64,000 bases of DNA from JAJFKB01 sp965230515 (GTDB lineage Bacteria; Pseudomonadota; Gammaproteobacteria; Pseudomonadales; IMCC2047), in NCBI GenBank assembly GCA_965230515.1, contig OZ246007.1, positions 3,100,001 through 3,164,000 on the forward strand. The letters run 5' to 3'. Every line of letters starts with the position of its first letter. Position 1 is the stretch's first letter. Below the pieces are notes generated by a model that saw nothing but the letters and a program-made list of their open reading frames with translations, had not been told where the DNA came from and did not search any database. This document shows positions 51,679 to 59,775 of this stretch, piece by piece. The position numbers and the translations under genes are program-made.

Positions 51679-53373
51679 GTGTCTCAGACAATAGGATCGT
51701 TATTGATAGAGCGTGGCAAAATCTCGGATCTGGATTTGCAGCGAGCGACACAGGTGCAGGCGATGTCGGGAGCAAGGTTGGCTCATGTGCTGGTGCAACT
51801 GGGTATGGTTTCCGAACGGGATATAACGGATATTCAGATAGAGTTGCACGGTTATTCGCTGGTTGATAAAGAGGAGTTTCCGCAACAGCCGGTGTTAGAG
51901 GACGTATTGCCTCCGGTTTTTTTAAAGGAACACCAATTGATTCCGATTAAGGATGACGGGGCTGTGCTGGAGGTGGCGATGCTGGCACCGGATGATGATT
52001 ATGCGATTAAAGCGATCCACTTTGCCACCAATAGAGAGGTGGTTCCCCGTCTGGCAGTACCCTCTGAGCTGGAGGCAGCGAATGAACGCCTCTATGGTGC
52101 AGGCCGTTCAGCGATGGAGGAAATTGTTGAAGGGGGGGCGACGGATGTCTACGCCGATGATATTGATGATGTTGAACGACTTAAGGATATGGCCAGTGAC
52201 GCACCGGTTATCCGTTTGGTCAACCTGATCTTCAGCCGGGCGCTGGAGTCGCGGGCATCGGATATCCATATTGAACCCTTCGAAAATAGCTTAAAGGTTA
52301 GATATCGTATTGATGGCGTATTGCAGGAGGTCGAATCGCCACCCAGCCAGATGGCTGCAGCGGTTATTTCGAGGCTGAAAATATTATCCCGGCTTAATAT
52401 TGCCGAACGTCGGATTCCGCAGGACGGGCGTATCAAACTTAAAATATCGGGTAAAGCTGTGGATCTGCGGGTGTCGACTGTGCCAACGCTATACGGTGAA
52501 AGTGTCGTGATGCGTATTCTGGATAAGGAGAGCATTGACCTGGATCTGGATAATATCGGGCTGTCGGATAGTGTGGTTACAAACTTTAAGGCCGTCTTAA
52601 ACAGGCCAAATGGTATATTTCTGGTCACGGGGCCCACCGGTAGCGGGAAAACAACGACGCTTTATTCTGCACTGACGCGCATGAACACCAAGGACCGTAA
52701 AATCCTGACTGTTGAGGATCCTGTGGAATATCAAATTGCCGGTGTGAATCAGATCCAGGCGGCACCTAAAGTCGGTCTCGACTTTGCCAGCGCGCTGAGG
52801 GCGATTGTCAGGCAGGACCCCGACATTATTATGATTGGTGAGATGCGTGACCGGGAGACAGCCAGCATCGCCATTCAGTCTGCATTGACCGGACATATCG
52901 TCTTTTCTACCTTGCATACCAATGATGCGGCAAGTGGTGTAACGCGGTTGTTGGATATGGGCTTGGAGGATTATTTGCTCACCTCAACAGTGAACGCTAT
53001 TTTGGCGCAACGTTTGGTTCGAGTACTTTGTGATGAGTGTAAAAAGGAAGACAGCCTCGGTTCGGAGGAGATTGCGCATCTGGATATCTCGCATTTGGTT
53101 GAGCAAGTTGGTAGTAACAGAGTATGGCACCACCAGGGCTGTGAGCAATGCAGCCATACAGGATATACGGGAAGGATGGGGATTCACGAGTTACTGTTAG
53201 TGGATGATCAGATAAGACATTTGATTTTGGAACATGCCAGTTCCGAGAAAATACAACAGGCAGCCTGCGAACAGGGCATGGTGACGCTTTATGAGGATGC
53301 GATGTTAAAAGCACTGCAAGGCAAGACCTCCATTGAAGAGGTTCTTCGAGTCACCAGTCAGCAACCCAGGTAG
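51679..53373 (+). CDS. gspE: Type II secretion ATPase GspE
   Basis: The cytoplasmic motor of the type II secretion system. The 564 residues have N-terminal MshEN-like modules (about 1-150), then the ATPase core with Walker A G-P-T-G-S-G-K-T-T (about 314-322), Asp and His boxes and I-G-E-M-R-D, and two C-x2-C pairs (C-D-E-C and C-E-Q-C) forming the zinc element typical of GspE. The GTG start has AGGA upstream. It is first in the gsp operon and 35 bases behind the glycosyltransferase gene. Confidence 0.97.
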   Translation: MSQTIGSLLIERGKISDLDLQRATQVQAMSGARLAHVLVQLGMVSERDITDIQIELHGYSLVDKEEFPQQPVLEDVLPPVFLKEHQLIPIKDDGAVLEVAMLAPDDDYAIKAIHFATNREVVPRLAVPSELEAANERLYGAGRSAMEEIVEGGATDVYADDIDDVERLKDMASDAPVIRLVNLIFSRALESRASDIHIEPFENSLKVRYRIDGVLQEVESPPSQMAAAVISRLKILSRLNIAERRIPQDGRIKLKISGKAVDLRVSTVPTLYGESVVMRILDKESIDLDLDNIGLSDSVVTNFKAVLNRPNGIFLVTGPTGSGKTTTLYSALTRMNTKDRKILTVEDPVEYQIAGVNQIQAAPKVGLDFASALRAIVRQDPDIIMIGEMRDRETASIAIQSALTGHIVFSTLHTNDAASGVTRLLDMGLEDYLLTSTVNAILAQRLVRVLCDECKKEDSLGSEEIAHLDISHLVEQVGSNRVWHHQGCEQCSHTGYTGRMGIHELLLVDDQIRHLILEHASSEKIQQAACEQGMVTLYEDAMLKALQGKTSIEEVLRVTSQQPR

Positions 53374-53382
53374 TTACAGATA

Positions 53383-54615
53383 ATGGCCCACTTTAAGTAC
53401 AAAGCGGTTTCAGGCGACGGTAAAGTCACTCAGGGTGTGCTGGAGAAGGGCTCCATTGGTGAGTTGACGCTGGAGCTTGCCAGGGAGGGAATGACACCGC
53501 TCTCGATAGACCAAATTGATGAAAAAGATGCTGGTCGTGCATCACGCTCGGGGTTGTTTGGCGGTATCTCGGCGGTTAGCAGTAAAACAAAAGATAGAAT
53601 CACGGATTTCACGCGTGAACTGGCGATTATGCTGTCTTCTTCGGTACCTCTGGATCGCAGCCTCACTGTGCTGGGGAATATGGAGGCAACCGATGAGCGC
53701 ATTACAGCGATTATCAAAGATGTTTCAGAGGATGTGCGTAAGGGCGATTCGCTGGCCGATGCGTTTGAAAAACACAAGGAGTTTTCAAGTTTCTATATCA
53801 GTATGGTGCGTGCGGGCGAGGCCAGTGGGGCCCTGGATATTACGCTAACAAGACTGGCGGAATACATGGAGCGTTCCAAGGCGCTGCGACAGACGGTGGT
53901 TTCAGCATTGATGTACCCGGCAATTTTACTGTTTGTCGCGGTCCTCTCGTTAATTCTTCTACTCGGATTTGTGGTGCCCAAGTTTGCTGATCTGTTTGAT
54001 GACATGGGAGGAACCCTCCCGTTGCCAACAAGAATTGTGATGGTTGCTGGTGAGTGGGTTGGCAGTTATTGGTGGTTATTGCTGGCTGCTTTGGCCGGAT
54101 TGGTTTGGCTGGCTCAGGTGTTATGGAGTAAACCAGATTTTAGAGCCTGGCTGGATCATAAACTATTAGGCCTGGCTGTGGTCGGAGATATGATTGCAAA
54201 AATTGAAACGGCAAGATTGTCGCGTACTTTCAGTACGTTGTTGCAGGGAGGCGTGGCCATTGTGAATGCCTTGTCGATAGCGCACGCGACAGTAGCCAAC
54301 TCCACTTTACGGACCGATCTGTCTGCAGGTATTGACGCTTTGAAGGAGGGGGGTGCTTTAAGTGGTACGTTACTGGATCGAGGTCATTTTCCGGCATTGG
54401 CAATGCACATGATTCAGGTAGGTGAGGAAACCGGTCAATTGGAAGAGATGCTTGTTAAGGTGGCCGATATCTATGAGGAGGAGGTTAACAGCGCAGTTAA
54501 GCGCTTTCTGGCGTTGCTGGAACCAGTTTTGATATTAGGATTAGGCGCATTAATCGCCGGTATTATTCTCTCTATTCTGGTAGGGATAATGGAAGTCAAT
54601 GAACTTGTTTTTTAA
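53383..54615 (+). CDS. gspF: Type II secretion inner-membrane platform protein GspF
   Basis: A 410-residue polytopic protein with two homologous GspF domains (about 75-195 and 280-400), each with an acidic G-E-A/E-x-(S/T)-G motif, and three membrane helices. It anchors GspE to the platform. It follows gspE by 9 bases. Confidence 0.96.
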   Translation: MAHFKYKAVSGDGKVTQGVLEKGSIGELTLELAREGMTPLSIDQIDEKDAGRASRSGLFGGISAVSSKTKDRITDFTRELAIMLSSSVPLDRSLTVLGNMEATDERITAIIKDVSEDVRKGDSLADAFEKHKEFSSFYISMVRAGEASGALDITLTRLAEYMERSKALRQTVVSALMYPAILLFVAVLSLILLLGFVVPKFADLFDDMGGTLPLPTRIVMVAGEWVGSYWWLLLAALAGLVWLAQVLWSKPDFRAWLDHKLLGLAVVGDMIAKIETARLSRTFSTLLQGGVAIVNALSIAHATVANSTLRTDLSAGIDALKEGGALSGTLLDRGHFPALAMHMIQVGEETGQLEEMLVKVADIYEEEVNSAVKRFLALLEPVLILGLGALIAGIILSILVGIMEVNELVF

Positions 54616-54630
54616 TAGGATTTGAAAGAT

Positions 54631-55062
54631 ATGTACCACTTGAAAAAATCGAAAAGCATATTGGGGTTTACGTTAATTGAGTTGCTGGTTGCGCTGGTGA
54701 TTCTGGGTTTTCTGGCCAGCGTGGTAGGACCAAAAGTGATGAAATTTGTAGCGGGTGCTAAAAGTGATACGGCACGATTGCAAATAGAAGATCTGGCAGC
54801 CGCGCTCGATATGTATAGCCTGGAGGTAGGAGGCTATCCATCTCAGGATCAGGGTTTGGAGAGTTTGATAGAACAGCCAGCAGGCGTGGTTGGTTGGAAT
54901 GGCCCTTACCTGAGAAAAAAAGTTATTCCAAAAGATCCATGGGGTAGGGAGTACAACTATGTTTATCCTGGTGAAAATGGTGCTTTTGATCTCTATTCTC
55001 TGGGGGCGGATAACCGACCAGGAGGAGAGAAGGAAAATGCTGATATCGAAAGCTGGAAATAG
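54631..55062 (+). CDS. gspG: Major pseudopilin GspG
   Basis: The main subunit of the secretion pseudopilus. The prepilin site is G|F-T-L-I-E with Glu at +5, followed by a hydrophobic helix. The C-terminal part has the D-P-W-G calcium-loop region and the S-L-G-A-D-N-x-P-G-G pattern of GspG. ATG 54631 is chosen over TTG 54622 because AGGA lies 10 bases upstream of it. Confidence 0.96.
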   Translation: MYHLKKSKSILGFTLIELLVALVILGFLASVVGPKVMKFVAGAKSDTARLQIEDLAAALDMYSLEVGGYPSQDQGLESLIEQPAGVVGWNGPYLRKKVIPKDPWGREYNYVYPGENGAFDLYSLGADNRPGGEKENADIESWK

Positions 55063-55094
55063 TTCATTATCGGCCAACCGGTAGCGAGGTGATA

Positions 55095-55538
55095 TTGAAC
55101 GCACGAGGCTTTACGCTGATCGAGCTATTGGTGGTTGTTTTAATCATATCGCTGATCTATGCGGTGGTCCCACCCATTTTTAATAGAGGGGAAAGCGCGC
55201 GATTACAACAGTCTGCACGAGAGCTGATGACAGGGTTGCGCTGGGCCCGAGCTCAAGCCGTCGGCACGCGAAAAAGTGTGGCGGTATGGGTCAATACGCG
55301 GGATAAAACTTTTAGTGTTGAAACAAAAGATAAAGAGTTTGCACTTCCTGAGTCATCTGAGGTTAGGGTGACGACCGTTGAAAGCGAGATTAAGGACCAG
55401 CGTGCAGGTATTCGCTTTTTCCCGGATGGTTCTTCGACGGGAGGCAAGATTGAGCTGACCGCTAACGACGATATTTATTTGTTGGCGGTAGACTGGTTGA
55501 CGGGTGGTGTGGATTTAGAGCGCGGTACTGGAGATTAA
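55095..55538 (+). CDS. gspH: Minor pseudopilin GspH
   Basis: A pseudopilin of about 147 residues with cleavage site R-G|F-T-L-I-E and the S-A-R-E-L-M-T-G-L-R-W-A-R-A-Q-A helix typical of GspH. The start is either TTG 55095, with GAGGT upstream, or GTG 55089; the first has better spacing. Confidence 0.9.
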   Translation: MNARGFTLIELLVVVLIISLIYAVVPPIFNRGESARLQQSARELMTGLRWARAQAVGTRKSVAVWVNTRDKTFSVETKDKEFALPESSEVRVTTVESEIKDQRAGIRFFPDGSSTGGKIELTANDDIYLLAVDWLTGGVDLERGTGD

Positions 55539-55543
55539 CTGAG

Positions 55544-56002
55544 ATGGGAAGATCGGTGCCAACATATCAGCGGCCCCATCAGTCGGGTTTCACGCTGCTG
55601 GAGGTGTTGGTAGCCTTTGTATTAATGGCAGTGGCTGTAGTGGTCATTTCGCAGTCTTTTGCCGGAGGGTTGCGCAATCTCGCGAGAACAGATGGTTACA
55701 CAACAGCAGCACTGGTGGCAGATTCACAGATGGTGCAGGTTGGTATTGTTTATCCGGTTGCGGAAGGAGAGATCGATGATACGGAGGTTGAATCAGAGCC
55801 CGAGTCGCAACTAAACGAGAAGTATCGCTGGTCGATCTCTATGTCTCCTTATGAGATCGAAATGTCTGATGACCAGTTAGACGCTCCCGGTGAGCAGCAG
55901 CTTTTTCTGGTAACCGTTGCTGTTGGTTGGACCGAGGGAGGAGATGAGAGAAGCTTTCAGTTGATGTCGTTAAAACTGGGGCCCAAGGAGAGAGGGTTTT
56001 AA
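55544..56002 (+). CDS. gspI: Minor pseudopilin GspI
   Basis: A 152-residue pseudopilin with cleavage site S-G|F-T-L-L-E after a 15-residue leader, followed by V-L-V-A-F-V-L-M. It belongs to the tip complex with GspJ and GspK. It lies between gspH and gspJ with 5- and 2-base gaps. Confidence 0.92.
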   Translation: MGRSVPTYQRPHQSGFTLLEVLVAFVLMAVAVVVISQSFAGGLRNLARTDGYTTAALVADSQMVQVGIVYPVAEGEIDDTEVESEPESQLNEKYRWSISMSPYEIEMSDDQLDAPGEQQLFLVTVAVGWTEGGDERSFQLMSLKLGPKERGF

Positions 56003-56004
56003 AT

Positions 56005-56598
56005 TTGATCTCTTCAGCGCAAAAGGGATTTACACTTGTTGAGGTGTTGGTTGTTCTGGTGCTGACCAGTTTGATAACGCTGGCACTGTTTTCAAGCTTT
56101 CGTGCCGGGATTCAAAGTTGGAGGACAGGACAGAACTTTATTGAAAAGGTTGAAGATGGACGGCAATTCATTAATCTGTTGCGTCGACATCTGTTCCAGG
56201 CCCGTTCAGAGCAGATCATGGATGGAGGGAGTCCGTTGTTCTCTTTTCAGGGGGAATCAGGCTGGGTTCGTTATGTGGCACCCTTGTCGATGTCTACCTC
56301 AGGTGAGCATTATTTGATTGAGTTAAATTCAGACTTGAGTGGCAAGAAAGGGCTATGGGGGCGTTTTGGTTTGTACCAAAATGGTCATTCAGTGGAGGAG
56401 ATGCTTGAAGATAGTGAGTATCAGCTTTTAATCGAAGATGCAGAGTTAGAGATCTTGTACTATGACACTAGTGGTGGTGCAGGTGCATGGGTGGACAAGT
56501 GGCGAGCAAGAATCGGATTTCCGGCACTGTTAAAAGTCCGTATGAACGAACCGAATAAGGAATGGCCATCAATTGTGATGCGGGTTGGTAAGGGATGA
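56005..56598 (+). CDS. gspJ: Minor pseudopilin GspJ
   Basis: A 197-residue pseudopilin with K-G|F-T-L-V-E and a hydrophobic stretch, then the R-T-G-Q-N-F-I-E helix. TTG start at 56005 directly after the gspI stop. It overlaps gspK by ATGA. Confidence 0.92.
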   Translation: MISSAQKGFTLVEVLVVLVLTSLITLALFSSFRAGIQSWRTGQNFIEKVEDGRQFINLLRRHLFQARSEQIMDGGSPLFSFQGESGWVRYVAPLSMSTSGEHYLIELNSDLSGKKGLWGRFGLYQNGHSVEEMLEDSEYQLLIEDAELEILYYDTSGGAGAWVDKWRARIGFPALLKVRMNEPNKEWPSIVMRVGKG

Positions 56599-57518
56599 GC
56601 CGGTTACTGACCAAAAGAAAAGCCAGACAAGAGGGGGCTGTGCTCATTATAGTTCTTTGGATTATTATGCTGTTGACTTTTTTGTTGGCGGCGCATACCA
56701 ATAATGTTAAGACAGAAACACGTATTGTTAGGGATGGTATTGAGCAGATTCGCCTGCGCGCTGCGGCGGAGGGGGTGATCAATTATCTCTCTTTAGTGCA
56801 CACGCAATCGGGACAGGGGCTGATAGAGAAGTCAGGACAAACCTCCAAGCTGGAGATCGGTAGTCAGGCTATACTGTACAGGGTTGTTCCTGAAGCGGCC
56901 TTTGTTAGCATGAATGCAGCATCTTCTGACCTGTTGGAACAGCTATTATCGGCGCTGGCCGAGAATGGAGAGGATACCGAAAGCCTGGCTGCTGCCATTA
57001 TAGATTGGCGTGATCCCGACAACATAGTTTCGCCAAATGGGGCGGAGGCTGAGGAATATGAGTCATTTGGTTTCGACTATGTGCCTCGTGACGGACCGTT
57101 TCAGTCTTTGGAAGAACTGGGTCGTGTGAAAGGGATGAGCCGATCATTGCTGGAAAAGCTGGAACCTTATGTGTCAGTATTTTCCAACAGTCCGGTGGTG
57201 GATCTGAAATTTGCACCGGAGCAATTATTGGAAATTTTTGATGGTACACTTAATGAATCCGAAGTGGAGCAGGTGTCGGAAGTAGATTCAGCGACGCCTG
57301 CCGGAATTACATTCGATAATTATCAATCTGGCGTGATTTCAGATACCGGTATTTATCGCATTCAGGTGGAATTGGCCGACCAGCACAATTCGATGCGGCA
57401 ACAGATGGAAATTACGGTATCCTTTCCAGCGGCTGCTGGCAGCAAGCCTTATATGATTAAAAAATGGAACCCTTATACCGCACGTTTCACATTAGCGGAA
57501 AACCAGGAAATAAATTGA
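56595..57518 (+). CDS. gspK: Minor pseudopilin GspK
   Basis: The large tip pseudopilin of 307 residues. The prepilin site G|A-V-L-I-I-V-L-W lacks Glu at +5, a regular trait of GspK. The A-A-A-I-I-D-W-R-D-P-D segment and a helix-hairpin-helix-like region follow. It starts within the gspJ stop and ends immediately before gspL. Confidence 0.94.
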   Translation: MSRLLTKRKARQEGAVLIIVLWIIMLLTFLLAAHTNNVKTETRIVRDGIEQIRLRAAAEGVINYLSLVHTQSGQGLIEKSGQTSKLEIGSQAILYRVVPEAAFVSMNAASSDLLEQLLSALAENGEDTESLAAAIIDWRDPDNIVSPNGAEAEEYESFGFDYVPRDGPFQSLEELGRVKGMSRSLLEKLEPYVSVFSNSPVVDLKFAPEQLLEIFDGTLNESEVEQVSEVDSATPAGITFDNYQSGVISDTGIYRIQVELADQHNSMRQQMEITVSFPAAAGSKPYMIKKWNPYTARFTLAENQEIN

Positions 57519-58607
57519 ATGAAATTGAGTACCACGGGTAAGTGGCAGTTTTTTGGGGTTGATATTGCAAAGAGTTTTCAGTTCTTTGTAGAAAGCCTGG
57601 TGGAAGGAGTTCCGATTCACTTGAAGAATGCATTTACTCGGCAGAGACCTATACTTTTGGCGTGTGTTCATAGAGATCAGGTCACATTTGTCATTGAGGA
57701 GGGTAGTGAAAGTCACCCGATTGGCAACTGGAGCATCAACCAGTTACCGTCCCCAGATACATTTGGAATCGCTATAGATAAATACCTGTCAGGCAAGTCT
57801 GAAAAAATAGAATTGGTGTTGCAGGTGGATGAGCAGGATCTACTGGTGCATCGATTGCAGTTGCCTCTGCAGATTGAACCAAGTCTGAGGCAATCTGTAG
57901 CGTATCAATTAAGCCGCCATACGCCCTTCACGGAGGAGCAGGTTTTCTTCGATGCAATGGTGGTTGAGCGAGATAAGGCAAACAGGCAGATTCAGGTAGA
58001 GTTGGTGATCGCTCCTAAAGTTCGGCTACTGCCAATTATCGAAAACATAGAGCGGATAACCGGTTTTGAGATTGTCCGAATTAGTACTGCACAGTTCAAG
58101 GGTGCGATGAATTTGCTCGGGACCCGAACAAATACGTTAAGACCCAATAAAAATGTTTTTTTACTATTGCTTCTACTAGGCGCTCTTATGGTAGCCGCTA
58201 TTTCTCCTCTCATGCATAAACGAACTGCCGTCGTCGAAACCAAAGCGATGGTGCTGGATTTGCGCAAGGAAGCATCGGGTATCATGGATAAAAAGCTCCA
58301 ATTAGAGAAAAATATCAAGGTGTTGGAGTTTCTGGTCAATAAACGGAAGGAAATGCCAAAACGGGCTTTGATTGTAGAGGAGTTAAGCCGTATCATCCCT
58401 GATGAAATTTATTTAAGCTCGTTGAAAATAAAGGGTAATATGGCGACATTGCAGGGTCAGGGTAAGGGTGTAGTCACTATAATTGAGAAACTGGAGGCTT
58501 CGCCATTGTTTGTGGAAGCGAAATTCACCTCTACGGTCAATCGGAATGCTCGGACCGGTCTTGATCGTTTTAGTATAAAGCTGGATATTCAACCAGAAGT
58601 GCTGTGA
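57519..58607 (+). CDS. gspL: Type II secretion assembly protein GspL (PilM/PilN-like)
   Basis: A 362-residue bitopic protein. The N-terminal cytoplasmic half has an actin-like PilM/GspL fold that meets GspE. A membrane helix at about 211-232 leads to a periplasmic coiled coil and a PilN-like ferredoxin domain. This arrangement resembles the Xanthomonas XpsL branch more than enterobacterial GspL. The ATG directly follows the gspK stop. Confidence 0.85.
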   Translation: MKLSTTGKWQFFGVDIAKSFQFFVESLVEGVPIHLKNAFTRQRPILLACVHRDQVTFVIEEGSESHPIGNWSINQLPSPDTFGIAIDKYLSGKSEKIELVLQVDEQDLLVHRLQLPLQIEPSLRQSVAYQLSRHTPFTEEQVFFDAMVVERDKANRQIQVELVIAPKVRLLPIIENIERITGFEIVRISTAQFKGAMNLLGTRTNTLRPNKNVFLLLLLLGALMVAAISPLMHKRTAVVETKAMVLDLRKEASGIMDKKLQLEKNIKVLEFLVNKRKEMPKRALIVEELSRIIPDEIYLSSLKIKGNMATLQGQGKGVVTIIEKLEASPLFVEAKFTSTVNRNARTGLDRFSIKLDIQPEVL

Positions 58608-58608
58608 T

Positions 58609-59190
58609 ATGAATACGTTCATTTATGAATTTCGCGCACTGATATGCTGGAGCATCCTAGTAATTATGTTGGTGTTCATTGGGGGGTTGATAGCCCAGCC
58701 CTACTTTGAGAAACATGCTGCCTATGATAATGAGTTAGAAAGGGATTCGCAGTTAGTGGAGCGATTAGCCCGAATTGTCCAATCAAAAGAGACGATTACT
58801 GAGGTTTTTGAGCGTTTTGAAAGTGAAGGATTGATTGATCTGGTGTATCCGGCGACTTGGTCTGAAAACCAGATTTCATTGGATATTCAGAAACGTTTAA
58901 CTGATATAGTAGCCGCACACAGCGCCGAGGTCAGGACGGTAGCACCAATCAATAAAAAGCAGGATGGGTACCGGGTCATTGGGGTTAGAATAAATTTTAG
59001 CGGCCAAATGAATCAGGTAATGGGTGCGTTGCATGATATTGAAACCAGTGAACCATTATTGATTATTGATGATATGGATATTAAATCCATGAGAGCTCGC
59101 GCTCGAAGGGGGCAGCCAATCCAACATTCAGCACAGGTCCAACTCATGGCTTTGTCCTACGTGCTTGATATGGAGGTGCAAAAACCGTGA
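58609..59190 (+). CDS. gspM: Type II secretion protein GspM (subtype b, PilO-like)
   Basis: A 193-residue bitopic protein with a membrane helix at about 11-31, a coiled coil and a periplasmic ferredoxin-like domain as in T2SSM_b/PilO proteins. It pairs with GspL. It overlaps the next gene by GTGA. Confidence 0.82.
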   Translation: MNTFIYEFRALICWSILVIMLVFIGGLIAQPYFEKHAAYDNELERDSQLVERLARIVQSKETITEVFERFESEGLIDLVYPATWSENQISLDIQKRLTDIVAAHSAEVRTVAPINKKQDGYRVIGVRINFSGQMNQVMGALHDIETSEPLLIIDDMDIKSMRARARRGQPIQHSAQVQLMALSYVLDMEVQKP

Positions 59191-59705
59191 TTTCAATGCG
59201 CGTTGATGAATCGTTGGTTGCTAAACTACTAATTATGCTTTTCTGTCTAGCTTTGTTTTATTCAGTAGCGGTCTGGGTTTTTTTTGATCGGAGTTATACT
59301 GACGAGAAAGTATTAGAGCCTGTTATATTTGCGCTCCCGTCTCCAGGAGATGTGAATAAAAGCGATGCAAATGATTACATAAATGCTAATGATAGACCAC
59401 TATTTTGGCCTACCCGTCGTGCTGTAAAAGTTGAAAAGGTATCTAATTTAGAGCCGACATTGGCCGAGCTATCCTCTAAGAATTTAGTTTTACATGGTGT
59501 TATTATCGCTTCCGGAATAAAAAAGGTGTTTATTGCAAAAGATAAGAAAATAGGCTCCTATTCCCTCGGAGACAAAATACTGGGATGGACCGTTAAGGAG
59601 ATTCGGAATAAGTCTGTTTTGTTAGTGCAAAGTGATAAAGAGTTGATACTACCCACAAGTAGGGATCGTTCGGACACTATCAGTTTAAGTAGGGTAAACG
59701 GATAG
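59187..59705 (+). CDS. Type II secretion GspC/GspN-like bitopic protein
   Basis: 172 residues: a membrane helix at about 12-32, a periplasmic linker, then a small beta domain with R-P-L-F-W-P-T-R-R and L-H-G-V-I, like the homology region of GspC/PulC and the short XpsN/GspN proteins. It would join the inner-membrane platform to the secretin N0 domain. No PDZ domain follows, so it is shorter than classical GspC. GTG 59187 (or ATG 59196) is the start. Confidence 0.72.
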   Translation: MISMRVDESLVAKLLIMLFCLALFYSVAVWVFFDRSYTDEKVLEPVIFALPSPGDVNKSDANDYINANDRPLFWPTRRAVKVEKVSNLEPTLAELSSKNLVLHGVIIASGIKKVFIAKDKKIGSYSLGDKILGWTVKEIRNKSVLLVQSDKELILPTSRDRSDTISLSRVNG

Positions 59706-59775
59706 TCTAAAGAGTAAGTGGGTTTTGGGATAAGACCACATTAATGGATCAATTATCGACAGGAAAAGAGAATTC

